The notes beneath the pieces are model-generated. The model searched no databases. It was not told the DNA's origin and was given only the letters and a program-made list of their open reading frames with translations. Source: Cepaea nemoralis (taxonomy: Eukaryota > Mollusca > Gastropoda > Stylommatophora > Helicidae). Taken from it: a DNA stretch of 64,000 nucleotides. Below, piece by piece: positions 44,630-55,641 of this stretch (the first letter of the stretch is position 1; every line of letters starts with the position of its first letter). The position numbers were made by a program, and so were the translations under genes. The DNA is taken from NCBI GenBank assembly GCA_014155875.1, contig JACEFZ010027947.1, forward strand, positions 336,577 to 400,576, written 5' to 3'.

Positions 44630-44972
44630 TGTATCTAAGATATCTTGGACACGGAAAAGATCAAATGCATCCTTACGACAAGTTTTGAATATTGAAGAAG
44701 GTTAGCTAATAAAGACAATACAATAAAGAAAATTGAAATATTTTGGTCACTTCAAACGTCATGAAAAGTTGGAGAGAACAATAATGGAGGAGTATATGCC
44801 TGGGAAGAGAGGTAGAGGAAGGCCAAAAAGAAGATGTGTGCAGGATGTGACAGATGATCTCCAGATGAGTGTATCGGACGCGGGACATCTTGCTTATGAT
44901 CGAGAGGTTTTCAGGAAGGTTGTTATGGGAGCGAGGTTCTGCAAAGGGCATGCTACTGAATGAATGAATAAT
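44630..44972 (+). pseudogene. RTE-clade retrotransposon, C-terminal end with (GAAT)n tail
   Basis: Frames read LDTEKIKCIL or WTRKRSNASLRQVLN, LIKTIQ, stop, RKLKYFGHFKRHEKLERTIM, EEYMPGKRGRGRPKRRCVQD, VTDDLQMSVSDAGHLAYDRE, VFRKVVMGARFCKGHATE, stop, then GAATGAATGAAT. This is the standard C-terminus of an RTE-type ORF and is open for 77 codons from 44733. It is a different subfamily from the copies with TTGxI...GRQREKMLD. Confidence 0.9.
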
Positions 44973-45018
44973 ACTGGTGACACGATGAAGGAATCCATGA
45001 AAACATTTATAATAAACT

Positions 45019-45487
45019 AGCTGACCCGGCCCGGCTTCGCCCAGACCCTGGTGGGGAGCATCTCATTTAATTCATATAAGTAGTCATATAAGTTCTCGTT
45101 CCCGTTACCGACAATCTGTCTGTCTGTCTGTCTGTCTATCTGTCTGTCTGTCTGTCTGACCCGGCCCGGCTTCGCCCAGACCCTGATGGGGAGCATCTTA
45201 TTTAATTCATATAAGTAGTCATATAAGTTCCCGTTCCCGACTATCTATCTGTCTGTCTGTCTGACCCGGCCCGGCATCGCCCAACTCCTGGTGGGGAGCA
45301 TCTCATTTAATTCATATAAGTAGTCATATAAGTTCCCGTTCCCGACTGTCTGTCTGTCTGTCTGTCTATCTATCTGTCTGTCTGTCTGACCCGGCCCAGC
45401 CCATGGTGGAGAGTATCTCATTTAAATCATATAAGTAGTCATATAAGATCCCGTTCCCGACTATCTGTCTGTCTGTCTGTCTTGGGT
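45019..45487 (+). repeat. Four units of a 100-139-bp repeat joined by (TCTG)n
   Basis: Units start at 45019, 45158, 45263 and 45388 with CTGACCCGGCCC(G/A)GC and contain CATATAAGTAGTCATATAAG. Units 1 and 2 share TTCGCCCAGACCCTGG, unit 3 has CATCGCCCAACTCCTGG, and unit 4 has CAGCCCATGGTGGAGAG. Confidence 0.93.
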
Positions 45488-45489
45488 AA

Positions 45490-46933
45490 ATGGAGGAGGG
45501 AGGAGGAAGAGGGAGGTGGAGGAGGGAGAGGAAGGAGACAGGAGACAGGAGGAATAGGAGGGAGGAGGAGGGATTAGGAAGAGGAGGGAGGAGTAGGGTG
45601 GAGGAGGAGGAGGAGGAAGAGGGAGAAGGAGGGAGGAGGAGAACGCAGGAGGAGGAGGGAGGAGGAGGGAGGAGGAGGAGAGAGTAGGAGGAGGGAGGAG
45701 AAGGAGGAGGAAAAGGGAGGAGGAGGGAGAAGGAGGGAGGAGGAGAACGCAGGAGGAGGAGGGAGGAGGAGGAGGAGAGGGAGGAGGAGGGAAAGGGAGG
45801 AGGAGGGAGGAGGAGGAGAGAGTGGGAGGAGGGAGGAGGTGAAGGGAGAAGGAAGAGGGAGAAGGAGGAGGGAGGAGAAGGAGGGAGGAGAAGGAGGGAA
45901 GAGGATGAGGAAGAGGGAGGAGGAGGAATGTGAAGGGAGGAGGAGGGAGGAGGTAGAGGGGGGAGGAGAGAGGAGGAGGAGGGAGGAGGAAGAGGGAGGA
46001 GGAGGAAGAGGGAGGAGGAGGAATGTGAAGGGAGGAGGAGGGAGGAGGAGAATGGAGGAGGAGGGATGAGGAGGAGAGGGAGGAGGAGGAGGGGGAGGGA
46101 GGAGGGAGGAAGAAGGAGGAGGGGGAGGAGGGAGGGGGAGGAGGAGAAGGGAGGAGAAGGGAGGAGGAGGGCGAAGGAGGAAGGAAGAGGAGGGCGAGGA
46201 GGTAGGAGGAGGAGGAAGATGGAGGAGGGAGGAGGAAGAGAGTGGAGGGAGGGAGGAGGAGGGAGGAAGAGATAGGTGGAGAGAGAGGAGGAGGAGTAGG
46301 GAGGAATAGGAGGGAGGAGGAGGGATTAAGAGAAGGAGGGGGGGAAAGGGGAGAAGGAGGAGGGAGGAGGAGGAAGAGGGATGAGGAGGGAGGAGGGAGG
46401 AGGAAGGAGGAGGGTGAAGGAGGAGGAGGAGGGTGAAGGAGGAGGAGGAGGAGGAAGAGGGAGGAGGAGGGAGGAGGGAACGCAGGTGGGGGAGGAGGAG
46501 GGAGAGGGAGGAGGTGGAGGGAGACGGAGGAGGGAGAAGGAGGAGGGGAGGAGAAGAGGGATGTGGAGGAAGGAGGAGGAGGGAGGAGGTAGAGGGAGGA
46601 AAAGGGAGGAGGGAGGAGGGGAGGGAGGAAGGAGGGAGGAGGAGAAGGGAGTAGGAGGGATGAGGAGAAGGGAGGAGGAGGGAGAAGGGAGGGGGAGAGG
46701 GAGGAGGTAGAGGGAGGAGGAAGAGGAGGAGGGTGTAGGGAGGAGGAGGGAGGAGGTAGAGGGAGGAGGAGGGAGTAGGAGGGAGGAGGAGGGAAGAGGG
46801 AGAAGGAAGAGGGAGAAGGAGGAGGGAGGAGGGAGGGGGAGGAGGTAGAGGGAGAGGTAGAGGGAGGAAGAAGAGGTGGAGGGGGGAGGTAGAGGGAGGA
46901 GGTAGAGGCAGGAGGAGAAGAGAGGAGGAGGGA
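45490..46933. repeat. GGA/GAGGA-rich polypurine tract, about 1.44 kb
   Basis: Nearly all purine on + with GGAGGAGGGA units and recurring blocks (GAACGCAGGAGGAGG, GAATGTGAAGGGAGG, GAGAGAGTGGGAGG). The 508- and 459-codon Ser/Pro/Leu frames on - exist because triplet purine repeats lack stop codons. Confidence 0.96.
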
Positions 46934-47065
46934 GTTCGCCATTCCGAATTCATACTCGTTTAGGTTCTGTGATTTCGGTCCTTCCATTGATTGTTCTTCC
47001 CTTCTACACGACTGTAGATAACTTCCTTACACATAAAAAGATGAATTGTTATTGATATTGCCGTG

Positions 47066-47138
47066 GCATGGAGGCATATATATCAGCAATAGAGTTGAAC
47101 GCCTACGCCAGCCGGCACGGCACTTGATGATGATGATG
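47066..47138 (-). repeat. RTE 3' terminal insertion of 73 bp with target-site duplication
   Basis: ATTGCCGTG stands at 47057-47065 and 47139-47147. On - the insert reads CATCATCATCAAGTGCC...GGCTGGCGTAGGCG, matching the end of the RTE copies (compare 43128-43175 and 18672-18740) with its ATG/CAT triplet tail. Extremely 5'-truncated. Confidence 0.65.
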
Positions 47139-47629
47139 ATTGCCGTGTGACGATTCTGTGTAGTCACGTCATTTTCTTCCCTTTCCCTAGCGTTTTGGTT
47201 CGGGGATTCTTTCATCATCATCATCATATATTTACGTACGTATTTTGGGAATGGGAGGATGGAGGAGGAGGAAGAAGAAAAAAAAAATACGACAGTTGGC
47301 AGCGCTGGAATGAAAGGAAGGCGTGTAGAAAATTTCATCTCAATCGGATGGGCCGTTCGCGAACGTATAAAGGACATACAGACATACAGACATACATATC
47401 CACACACATCCTAATTTATATATAAGAGATAGACACGAATAGAATTAACAACGCAGACATACAATAACATTAACGTGTCCAGTTTCCTGCCATAGGTCTG
47501 TCATGTAATAGGGTCATCACATTTTGTAGGCCTCAATGTACGGAGGCGACCAGGCTTTTCATCACTTAGAGAGACGACAAGCGCGCGATCCGAACCCGCG
47601 CCCGACCGCGATCATTGTGTTGTTGTGGG

Positions 47630-47882
47630 TGCTGGCTAGCTTTGAACTCAATCATAATCCACCCATGTGCTACAACTAGTGAGCGCACTGGGATAGATTT
47701 TGCAGTGTGGATTAGCTTGCCCTATTGCCAGTGTCCCTCGCCATCATGAAAACCTATTCCGACCTCTGAGGTACTTGTAATTTACGTCCCCAAGTCAAGG
47801 ACGAGAAGTCAACATTTTAGTCCAACTGACCAGTGTAGGGGTTGAACCCGCTACCTTGGCATCAGCACACCGGAGTTTAAGA
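47630..47882 (-). repeat. SINE family S2
   Basis: The best-preserved S2 copy: TTAAACTCCGGTGTGCTGAT, then GGGTTCAACCCCTACACTGG, TGACTTCTCGTCCTTGACTT and GGCGAGGGACACTGGCAATA on -. Confidence 0.88.
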
Positions 47883-47985
47883 TGATATCAACATAAATAT
47901 TTGAAATTAAGAGAACGACACAAAACAGACAATTATGAAATGGAAAGACGATAACCCCACCACCATCCCAAGGAATGAAATACTT

Positions 47986-48002
47986 GATGATGATGGTGGC
48001 GG

Positions 48003-48091
<89 letters not shown>

Positions 48092-48092
48092 T
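47986..48092. repeat. (GAT)n microsatellite
   Basis: About 34 GAT units with one GGTGGC interruption. It gives poly-Asp or poly-Met frames. Confidence 0.97.
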
Positions 48093-48099
48093 CGACTAT

Positions 48100-48460
48100 A
48101 ACTGTGTCTCCGTACTCTCTGAACTTTGTGGTATATTATATTGTGTACATGCCCACGGCTTTACCCCAGTCCCACTAATTTTATTCATACTTTTCTTTAA
48201 CTATGTTTACAACTGCATCCCAGTGTATTGTCTCGTCCTGTTAGTCGTTAAGCGTTTCACATTCGTGTAATAGTCTTATTTACTTTCTCTCATTCATTAT
48301 GCCTTACAGTAGTCATTGTTGTGTCTACCCCGTGTTTATTTGTTGTGTTTTGTGCGTTTGTTTGCTGATGAAGGTTCGTCGCCGTAACATCCTATGTTTA
48401 CCGTAAGTGTGTTATTTAAAGCTGTATTACTTCGTGTTATTTTGTATTGTGTCTCTAGAC
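48100..48460 (+). repeat. Dispersed repeat, uninterrupted copy
   Basis: Counterpart of 42300-43110 without the two SINEs: GCTTTACCCCAGTCCCACTA, GTTGTGTCTACCCCGTG, TTTGTTTGCTGATGAAGG, CTGTATTACTTCGTGTTATT. Confidence 0.75.
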
Positions 48461-48639
48461 GTGTCTTCTTGGTTTCAGATTCCTCAAGCTTTGACACAGT
48501 AACATTTGCATAATAGCTATCAGCAGATAACAGTGTATGCCAGTAATATGATCACACCAGTCACTCCAAAAACACTGACCTTGAAATGTCACCACAGCTG
48601 TCATGCTCTGATTGTGTGCAAGAAATACATTTATCGTGT

Positions 48640-49600
48640 ATTGTACGACATCTTCAATGACACAGTTACAGTTATATAGATACACATTTTTGTATGCATC
48701 TATCTGTGTGTTGTACATCTTCACTGACACAGTTACAGTTATATAGATACACATTTTTGTATGCATCTATCTGTGTATTGTACGACATCTTCACTGACAC
48801 AGTTACAGTTATATAGATACACATTTTTGTATGCATGTATCTGTGTGTTGTACACCTTCGCTGACACAGTTACAGTTATATAGATACACATTTTTGTGTG
48901 CATGTATCTGTGTGTTGTACACCTTCGCTGACACAGTTACAGTTATATAGATACACATTTTTGTATGCATGTATCTGTGTGTTGTACGACATCTTCACTG
49001 ACACAGTTACAGTTATATAGATACACATTTTTGTGTGCATGTATCTGTGTGTTGTACGACATCTTCAATGACACAGTTACAGTTATATAGATACACATTT
49101 TTGTATGCATCTATCTGTGTGTTGTACACCTTCGCTGACACAGTTACAGTTATATAGATACACATTTTTGTGTGCATGTATCTGTGTATTGTACGACATC
49201 TTCGCTGACACAGTTACAGTTATATAGATACACATTTTTGTATGCATGTATCTGTGTGTTGTACACCTTCGCTGACACAGTTACAGTTATATAGATACAC
49301 ATTTTTGTACGCATGTATCTGTGTATTGTACGACATCTTCGCTGACACAGTTACAGTTATATAGATACACATTTTTGTACGCATGTATCTGTGCATTGTA
49401 CATCTTCTCTGACACAGTTACAGTTATATAGATACACATTTTTGTATGCACATATCTGTGTATTGTACGACATCACAACTGACGCAGTTACAGTTATATA
49501 GATACCATTTTTGTATGCATGTGTCTGTGTATTGTACATCTTCTCTGACACAGTTACAGTTATATAGATACACATTTTTGTGTGCATGTATCTGTGTATT
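48640..49600. repeat. Minisatellite, about 14 copies of a 64-72-bp unit
   Basis: CACAGTTACAGTTATATAGA followed by TACACATTTTTGTRTGCATS recurs about 14 times. Two unit types differ by a short indel (TTGTACACCTTCGC against TTGTACGACATCTTCAC). One unit lacks AC in TACACATTTT (about 49503). Frames through it show a YxYNCNCV peptide repeat, not a gene. Confidence 0.96.
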
Positions 49601-49973
49601 TATGTACATTTGTACCTACGTATGTAAGTATGTAAATATGTTTGTGTTCATGCACTTACTTGTGTCTATCCGTCTGTCTGTCAGTCTGTCTGTTTCTCTT
49701 TAGCTTATGTATGTATGCATACATTTACATATGTCTGTCTGTGTAAAACAAAAAACAAAAAGTTCATGTATGAATGTATGTATGCACTTACATATGTCTG
49801 GCTGTCTGTTTCGTTTTACTTTATGTAAGTATGCATGCACTTACGTATGTCTGTCTCTGTCTGTCTCTCAGTCTGTCTGTTTTTATTTTAGTTTATGCAT
49901 GTATATTTGCATGCAGACATACTTATATATGTTTGTCTGTCAGTTAGTCTGTTTGTCTGTTTGTCCGTTTCCT

Positions 49974-50062
<89 letters not shown>
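49601..50062. repeat. Degenerate TATG/TCTG region ending in (CA)n
   Basis: Mixed GTCTGTCTG, TATGTATG and CTTACATATG motifs to 49975, then about 42 perfect CA units. Confidence 0.93.
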
Positions 50063-50835
50063 TTTCTACCCGCGTTTCTCTACCCTAACACAAAGTACAC
50101 AAGTAAATGTATTCATTTATCTTATGACTCCGTGTGATTCCAAAACTTGGCACTGGAACTGCACAGCCGCCAACATACAAACCTTCTAACGATTCAACTC
50201 TCCGGACCACGGACACTTTACGACCGCGCAGTTGTATAAATATTGATAATGACGATGATGATGGATACTTTAGTGAGTACATCTGGCAATATTCACGACA
50301 ATGGAAACAAATGTCATATGTAAGTGGGCTAATGTGAATGGAAGATGGTTGATGATGATAACTGTAATTATTCAACAGCTAAAACTCGTCACTGTTGTGA
50401 ATTGATAGTTTTGAGAATATTGGTATCCGCTATCCCCCGGTGGCCGACAGCCCGGCACAAGTACAATATTGCTAATATTATCAATGAGGGAATATAGCGT
50501 CAATATTCTGGCACCAGATCAGATACTGTAATAATACGTTTTGCATGCTAGTCCTGGGGGCGCCACCACACGACATCGCTCAGTCCGCCATCCATCTCCG
50601 TCTTCCGCCACGTCCAGGAGTCCCGCCCACCGCTACCCCTAGAGGCAGTACACTCTGTCGGTGCTTGTTTCATCCCCTCTGTTTCTGTGTTGCGTCCCTG
50701 CCGTGAATTGTCTTTGGTGTTGTGTTTTGTTTTGTTTTGACGACAGGGCAGTAATATTGTTGTTGGAATAGAACAAATGCAGGAATAACGATAATAAACA
50801 CATTACACCGTGTAAATGCGAACCGAAGAGGAGGG
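50063..50835. other. No feature recognised
   Basis: Unassigned; a short GATGATG run at about 50250. 50440-50640 is unusually C-rich with GCCACCACACGACATCGCTC, but no frame or element is recognised. Confidence 0.45.
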
Positions 50836-51155
50836 TTTGGCCGAGTAGCTAGAACGTTCGGCTTATATTCAGGAGACGCGGATTCGAATCTTCGGTAAAA
50901 TGATGCATTTATTTTACTGTCGGGGGCAAAAAGATAACTCTAACCTGCACAATTCGCGGCTACTGTACCAGCCAGGCGGCTTTAATTCCTTAGGCTCAAG
51001 AAAGACAGTTTCTTTGTATACATTTTAGGCTAGGTCGATCTGGGATCCTAGGTAGATCTTATAACATCCCCGCCTCGTGGGAGATTCGAACACAAGACCA
51101 CTTGGCCGGCAAGTCATGGTGCTAGTCACTGCACTACCGCAGCTTCCTGGACAAA
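50836..51155. repeat. Cluster of tRNA-derived SINE pieces
   Basis: + strand head at 50838-50900 (GGCCGAGTAGCTAGAACGTT, then GCGGATTCGAATCTTC as B box). Next is a block at 50905-51010 that is the reverse complement of 22610-22730. Then an S3 head on - at 51030-51155 (GGTAGTGCAGTGACTAGCAC, GTGTTCGAATCTCCC). Confidence 0.72.
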
Positions 51156-51239
51156 TAGGCCTCGGCTAGATGGATGGAGCACACAAATGAGCTATGTGAA
51201 ACGTAGACCTTCGGAAGATCGCAACGAGTTTCTAGGGTA

Positions 51240-51440
51240 GAAAAGGCAATAGGAAAGTTCTAGAAAAACTCACATAAAAACGTTGTTTCTAAATGAAATA
51301 ACACAGAATAAGGATTGTACTTTGGTCACATCAAATGATATAATAATCTACTGAAAACAATAATGGAGATAACAGATGAGGGCAACAGAGATGGGGGACA
51401 TCCTAGATATAATGTAAATACCCAGATATGCCTGTATCGT
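51240..51440 (+). pseudogene. RTE-clade retrotransposon, degenerate C-terminal remnant
   Basis: Frames give RIRIVLWSHQM or YFGHIK-like, LLKTIMEITDEGNRDGGHPR, NVNTQICLYRDD. This corresponds to the GHIxRHNxLxKTIMEGxVEGRRGRGRPR block. It grades into an (ATGATG) tract at 51440-51515. Confidence 0.6.
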
Positions 51441-51589
51441 GATGATAATAATGTTAATGATGATTATGATAATAATGTTAATGATGATTATGATGATAAT
51501 GATGATGATGATGAAAAACACCAGATGTGAATCCAACTGAGAAAAAACAAAATGGTTCCCGAAGGAATCAGATGATGTCACACCTCCCC

Positions 51590-51700
51590 CTTGATCTAAG
51601 GGTGGTAAAAGGGACGTCTAGCCGTCTCAGATAAAAGAGTATGAGGAAACGTATTGCATCATAATTAGTTATGCACCGCTTTAACTCTGAGGTTGGAATT
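51590..51700 (+). repeat. SINE family S7 fragment
   Basis: GACGTCTAGCCGTCTCAGAT matches the S7 stretch at about 15658 (GGACATCTAGCCTTCTCGGA). Confidence 0.45.
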
Positions 51701-51821
51701 CCCGACTTCGGCATGCATGTTTGTAAGGTTTACTGTTTTTAGACATAGTCCATTCAAGATAACGGGCTTTACCCAACCGTGGGTGGGTTTTTGTGTGTGT
51801 ATGTAACAGCTGTGTCTATTT

Positions 51822-52253
51822 GTGCTGATTGTTTTTGTCTCCTTCCCTTCCACTTTCGTTCACCAAAACAACTCAACATTTAAAGTGCGTGTTGTATTAA
51901 TGTCCTACCGTCCAGGCCAGTTGTTCAGCGACCCAGCCAGTTCTAGTTGTTACTTCAACTTTAGTCTCAACCAATTGTTAGGCAACCCAGCCAGTTCTAG
52001 TTGTTACTTCAACTTTAGTCTCAACCAATTGTTAGGCAACCCAGCCAGTTCTAGTTGTTACTTCAACTTTTGTCTCAACCAATTGTTAGGCAACCCAGCC
52101 AGTTCTAGTTATTACTTCAACTTTTGTCCCAACCAATTGTTAGGCAACCCAGCCAGTTCTAGTTATTACTTCAACTTTTCTCCCAACCATTTGTTTCCCG
52201 TAAGAATCCCCGTAATACACGTTCGTCTTCTGGCACAGCCAGTTGTTAATTAA
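51822..52253 (+). other. Open frame containing five in-frame 18-residue repeats
   Basis: 143 codons. Five 54-bp units start at 51932, 51986, 52040, 52094 and 52148 and encode NPASSSCYFNFSLNQLLG-like repeats. Because 54 is a multiple of three, any frame without stops in one unit stays open in all. Differences between units include Cys to Tyr, Ser to Cys and Leu to Pro, that is amino acid changes rather than silent ones, so no coding constraint is visible. No family is recognised. Tandem minisatellite is the better reading; a small repetitive protein is possible. Confidence 0.35.
51932..52195. repeat. 54-bp tandem repeat, five copies
   Basis: Exact 54-bp period with unit CCCAGCCAGTTCTAGTTGTT...; neighbouring units are more than 90 percent alike by eye. 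Confidence 0.97.
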
Positions 52254-52558
52254 CTCGCGTTCTTCATTTTCTAACTTTTCCCCAAACAGTTCCTATAATC
52301 ATTTCTACGCCATACAGTGATGACTTTAAGTAACAGCTGCCTGAACTAGAAAGGGCTCATATTGCGAAGTCATGTTTGCTAAACATATCTTTATCATATT
52401 AAATCCCGTTGTGGGACTTGTTCTCATAAATCAACACATTTAGTGTTGCATATTTGTCGTCCAAGTAAGAGTATAAAAAGTCGCTTAAAAGTCGACAGGG
52501 TCGACAGAAAAAGTAAGAGTATATGACTATTTTCCATGCCATGGGGCGTATTAGATAT

Positions 52559-52718
52559 ATAGGGTGTATTTTAAATGACCGTGCAGTGTTTGAAAATGTT
52601 GCCGGTCCAAGTTTCCTTTCCACCCTCTGTAAAGTTCATGCAACATAATAGGTAAATACAAAACTTGGACCGGCAATATTTTCAAACACGTTTGAAGTCA
52701 TTAAAAATACACCCTGTA
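52559..52718. mobile_element. Short foldback MITE, copy 2
   Basis: Ends AGGGTGTATTTTAAATGAC and GTCATTAAAAATACACCCTG pair. Inner arms AATGTTGCCGGTCCAAG and CTTGGACCGGCAATATT also pair. The loop matches copy 1 (1915-2041) in reverse orientation (GTTCATGCAACATAATAGGT). TATA/TA at the edges suggests TA target duplication. Confidence 0.85.
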
Positions 52719-52734
52719 TTATACAAGCCCATAA

Positions 52735-52950
52735 TGTTATAGATAATCTTGGTGGGTGATGTGGGCAGGATCGGACCGACCACCTCTACTTCCAAGAACA
52801 GTTTTTGGTACCAGTTTTAGGCTGAGTCGGTCAGGGAGCCCAGGTCAATTTACAAGGAAAAACAAATCCCAGCGTTGATGAAGATTTGAACACATGACAA
52901 CCGGACCGACAGGCAAGCGAGCTAGCCACTGCGCTACCGCAGCTCTCATG
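52735..52950 (-). repeat. SINE family S3, tRNA-like head and body
   Basis: On -: GCTGCGGTAGCGCAGTGGCT (A-box region), TCATGTGTTCAAATCTTC (B-box region), then TTGACCTGGGCTCCCTGACC and the 3' body. Confidence 0.8.
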
Positions 52951-53756
52951 ATATGTTGGTATTCGTGTCACATGATCAAATCACATAATTCTGCCCTGTG
53001 TATTCTAACCTCGGTACAACTCCACATTATTCCCAGTACTTCCTTTCCGAAGACAGTGCGTAAACAATCCAGTCCACAGAATATTCCTATCCCACTTCCC
53101 CCAAACGTCCCCCTACCCTCCCTGCTGCTCCAAGTGTTCTGGATATTTTTGTGGTAACACTCCTAGAATCACCTTTAGCCCACGTCCTTCACAACCATAA
53201 ATCACTTTGATGTATACCCTCATGAAAATTTTGTCCCGTCATTTCCATGGCGACGGGAGGAAAGCACCACCTCCGGAGAGATCAGCATTGCGATACCACT
53301 GTATGGTAATTCTCGCAGACTTAGCCTCGCGTCTGACAGCCTAGGGGACGAGCTATCCATCAAGCCATCTAATATTCATTCTTGTCTGCCTGGCCGGGAT
53401 CAATTGTCCATTACCTTGATTTACAATCTACCATCTATTTGAATTAGAATGTAGTTATATCCCGCTTTGCTCACGCCACGACCGGCACTGTTGACCGGAT
53501 CCGGCTTCACTTGGGGTTGGAAAACAAGAACAGATGATGTGGAAGACGGAGAAAATCAGATGGATAAATAAGGAGGCGTTTGTCGGTAGCAGAGAATAAT
53601 TGAAAACAATTGGTAAGAAGTCGGGGGGCTGAAGTTAAAAGTTTGAAACGGTAGTTTGGGCTGTTGGTTAAGTATGGGTTTAACATTAGGGGATGGTTGA
53701 GTTTTTATTAAGTCCGGCCTGGAGGTGGCGAAGTGGGGATGGGAGCAATTGGAAAA

Positions 53757-53757
<1 letters not shown>
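52951..53757. other. Mostly unassigned; one tRNA-like patch
   Basis: Minus-strand 53390-53320 resembles a tRNA-derived head (TTGATGGATAGCTCGTCCCC). The rest is unassigned. Confidence 0.4.
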
Positions 53758-53758
<1 letters not shown>

Positions 53759-53828
<70 letters not shown>

Positions 53829-54190
53829 GCTATATACGGTTGTTCATGACTTATAAGTACATCAGTGCAACATATACTTGTTTGGTATGGTTTCTGGGTG
53901 GTAGATATACAAATGTATCAGTGCTACATATACTTTTTACATGATTTATGAGTGGTAGATATATAAGTACATCAATGCTAAATATACTTTTAATATGATT
54001 CCTAAGTGATAGATATACAAGTCCATCAGTTATTAATATACTTTTAGTATGATATATTATTGGGATATATACTTCTAGTAGAATTTATAATTTTGAGATA
54101 TATAAGTATAACAGTGCAACATATACGTTTAGTATGATTTCTAAGAAGGGAGATGTGACCAGATACTTTTAGTATAATTTATAAGCGGGG
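53759..54190. repeat. (TA)n followed by a degenerate 65-bp tandem repeat
   Basis: 34 TA units to 53826. Then five to six diverged units containing GTAGATATAYAAGTACATCA and ATATACTTTTAGTATGATTT at about 65-bp spacing to 54185. Confidence 0.88.
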
Positions 54191-54554
54191 AGATGTGACT
54201 GCAAGGTGTATGTGTTCGCTTCGTGTTCAGAGGTTACCTGGTTTACTCCTGACGTTTTGGTGGGTATATTGTACAGAATCTGCTGGTTTCAATATTATAA
54301 CACTTTCCCCAGCTGGTTTGGGTGGTGGGATATGATACCAGCTTGCTTAGATAACAATGAAAAACAGGGAAGCTCCGAATTCAATTTGTCCATTTTAAAA
54401 ACTTCACGGCGGTTATGATTGACACAGAGTAGGCCATGAAGCCTCTGCCCTGGCAAATTGGTAGCAAGAATATACTCACAGATGCAAGGAGCCCACTGCT
54501 TTGGGTTGCGTGTGCTGTAGGAGGTAAACCTGATACACATGCTTGCTGAAATTG
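54191..54554. other. No feature recognised
   Basis: Unassigned. Confidence 0.5.
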
Positions 54555-54902
54555 AATACTGACCTCTGTGTCATTGAGGTTTATAACTAGGTGTCGCGTA
54601 CTCACCTTGATAGAGGACCCAAGAGGAATAAGAAATAATTCTCAGGGAGTTTCAAGGATTCCTAGTCAGGTGATGGAAGAGCAGATTGGGGAGAAGAAAG
54701 ATGAGGAAGATAAGAAGAAAAGGATTAGTAGGGGGGAGGAGCGGAACAAGAATACTGACCTCTGAGTCATTGAGGTTTATAACTAGGTGTCGCGTACTCA
54801 CCTCGATAGAGGACCCAAGAGGAATAAGAAATAATTCTCAGGGAGTTTCAAGGATTCCTAGTCAGGTGATGGAAGAGAAGTTTGGGGAGAAGAAAGAAGA
54901 AC
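54555..54902. repeat. 196-bp tandem duplication
   Basis: AATACTGACCTCTGTGTCAT starts at 54555 and recurs at 54751. The second unit is incomplete. A poly-G run follows (54915-54932). Confidence 0.95.
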
Positions 54903-54959
54903 ATGATTATGAGGGTGGGGGGGGGGGGGGGGCGGAAAAGGAGTAGAAGGGGGAAGAGA

Positions 54960-55590
54960 TATCTGGTCAAATATTGGCCTGCCGTTAAAATTTTCTGAAT
55001 GCCATATAATACCGTATCGTCCAACAAATATAATTTACTGCTAATTTAATCAGTATCCTTTCCTTCTACATGGAGTGACAGATATACCATACGATTATGC
55101 TTTATTTGTTACGTCAGCATTACTGCTATCTTAGCTTTTTTTCCCCCTAACCACATTCGACGCACATTCTTGGATAATGTAAACTCAGACTTCAACGGTA
55201 TATGTCCTTGCACTACCTCTCTGCCTAAAACATACCCAATCTGTTTTTTCACAATTTTCAAACCAGTATACCCATAGCGCTATAAAAATGACCAGATACC
55301 AATTATGTCCTTATCCCACAGCAGGGGGTTCAGGCGGACGACAGACCCGTCTAGTGATGACACTTATTTTAGTGTCAAGTTGGCTGTGTGTCAGGGTACA
55401 TTGCTAACTTCGGTGAGCCCAATTCGTTGTTTAAAGATTGAAACCCGCGTGTAGTGAGAACATGAACCTTGATTACAACATTATTATCGTTATGTGCCTT
55501 GCAAAGAGGCCTTGGCGTTGTGCAGCATAAAATTTGGGCGTTTGGAATGTGGGCATTAGACGATTGGACAACATTCTAGGAGAAAAAAAA
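54960..55590. other. No feature recognised
   Basis: Unassigned. Confidence 0.5.
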
Positions 55591-55593
55591 AGA

Positions 55594-55610
55594 CAGACAG
55601 ACAGACAGAC

Positions 55611-55641
<31 letters not shown>
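55594..55641. repeat. (CAGA)n microsatellite
   Basis: About 12 CAGA units, interrupted once. Confidence 0.96.

Larger units (their letters stand above)
45019..47433 (+). repeat. Composite dispersed repeat: short units, GGA-rich tract, unique 3' block
   Basis: It opens with TAGCTGACCCGGCCCGGC, runs through four units with (TCTG)n, a 1.4-kb purine tract and a non-repetitive end (AAATTTCATCTCAATCGGAT, GGGCCGTTCGCGAACG, then CAGACATACAGACATACA and TATATATAAGAGATAG). The same opening and tract occur at 62338-64000. The terminal block resembles 3' ends of dispersed repeats common in invertebrates, but I cannot assign the family. Confidence 0.75.

Noticed and set aside
45117..45487. Regularly spaced repeats that might suggest a CRISPR array
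   Set aside because: Units are 100-139 bp with (TCTG)n between them, not short repeats with unique spacers, and the context is eukaryotic.
45461..46987. 508- and 459-codon Ser/Pro/Leu-rich open frames on the minus strand
   Set aside because: Produced by a purine triplet-like tract that cannot make stop codons on the other strand. Two overlapping frames are open at once and the composition is pure repeat.
47935..48270. Poly-Asp/poly-Met frames
   Set aside because: (GAT)n microsatellite.
48455..49609. Frames with repeated YLYNCNCV peptides, possible cysteine-rich secreted repeat protein
   Set aside because: The period of the minisatellite (64-72 bp) is not constant or a multiple of three, so the frame shifts between units. 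No signal peptide or plausible gene structure.
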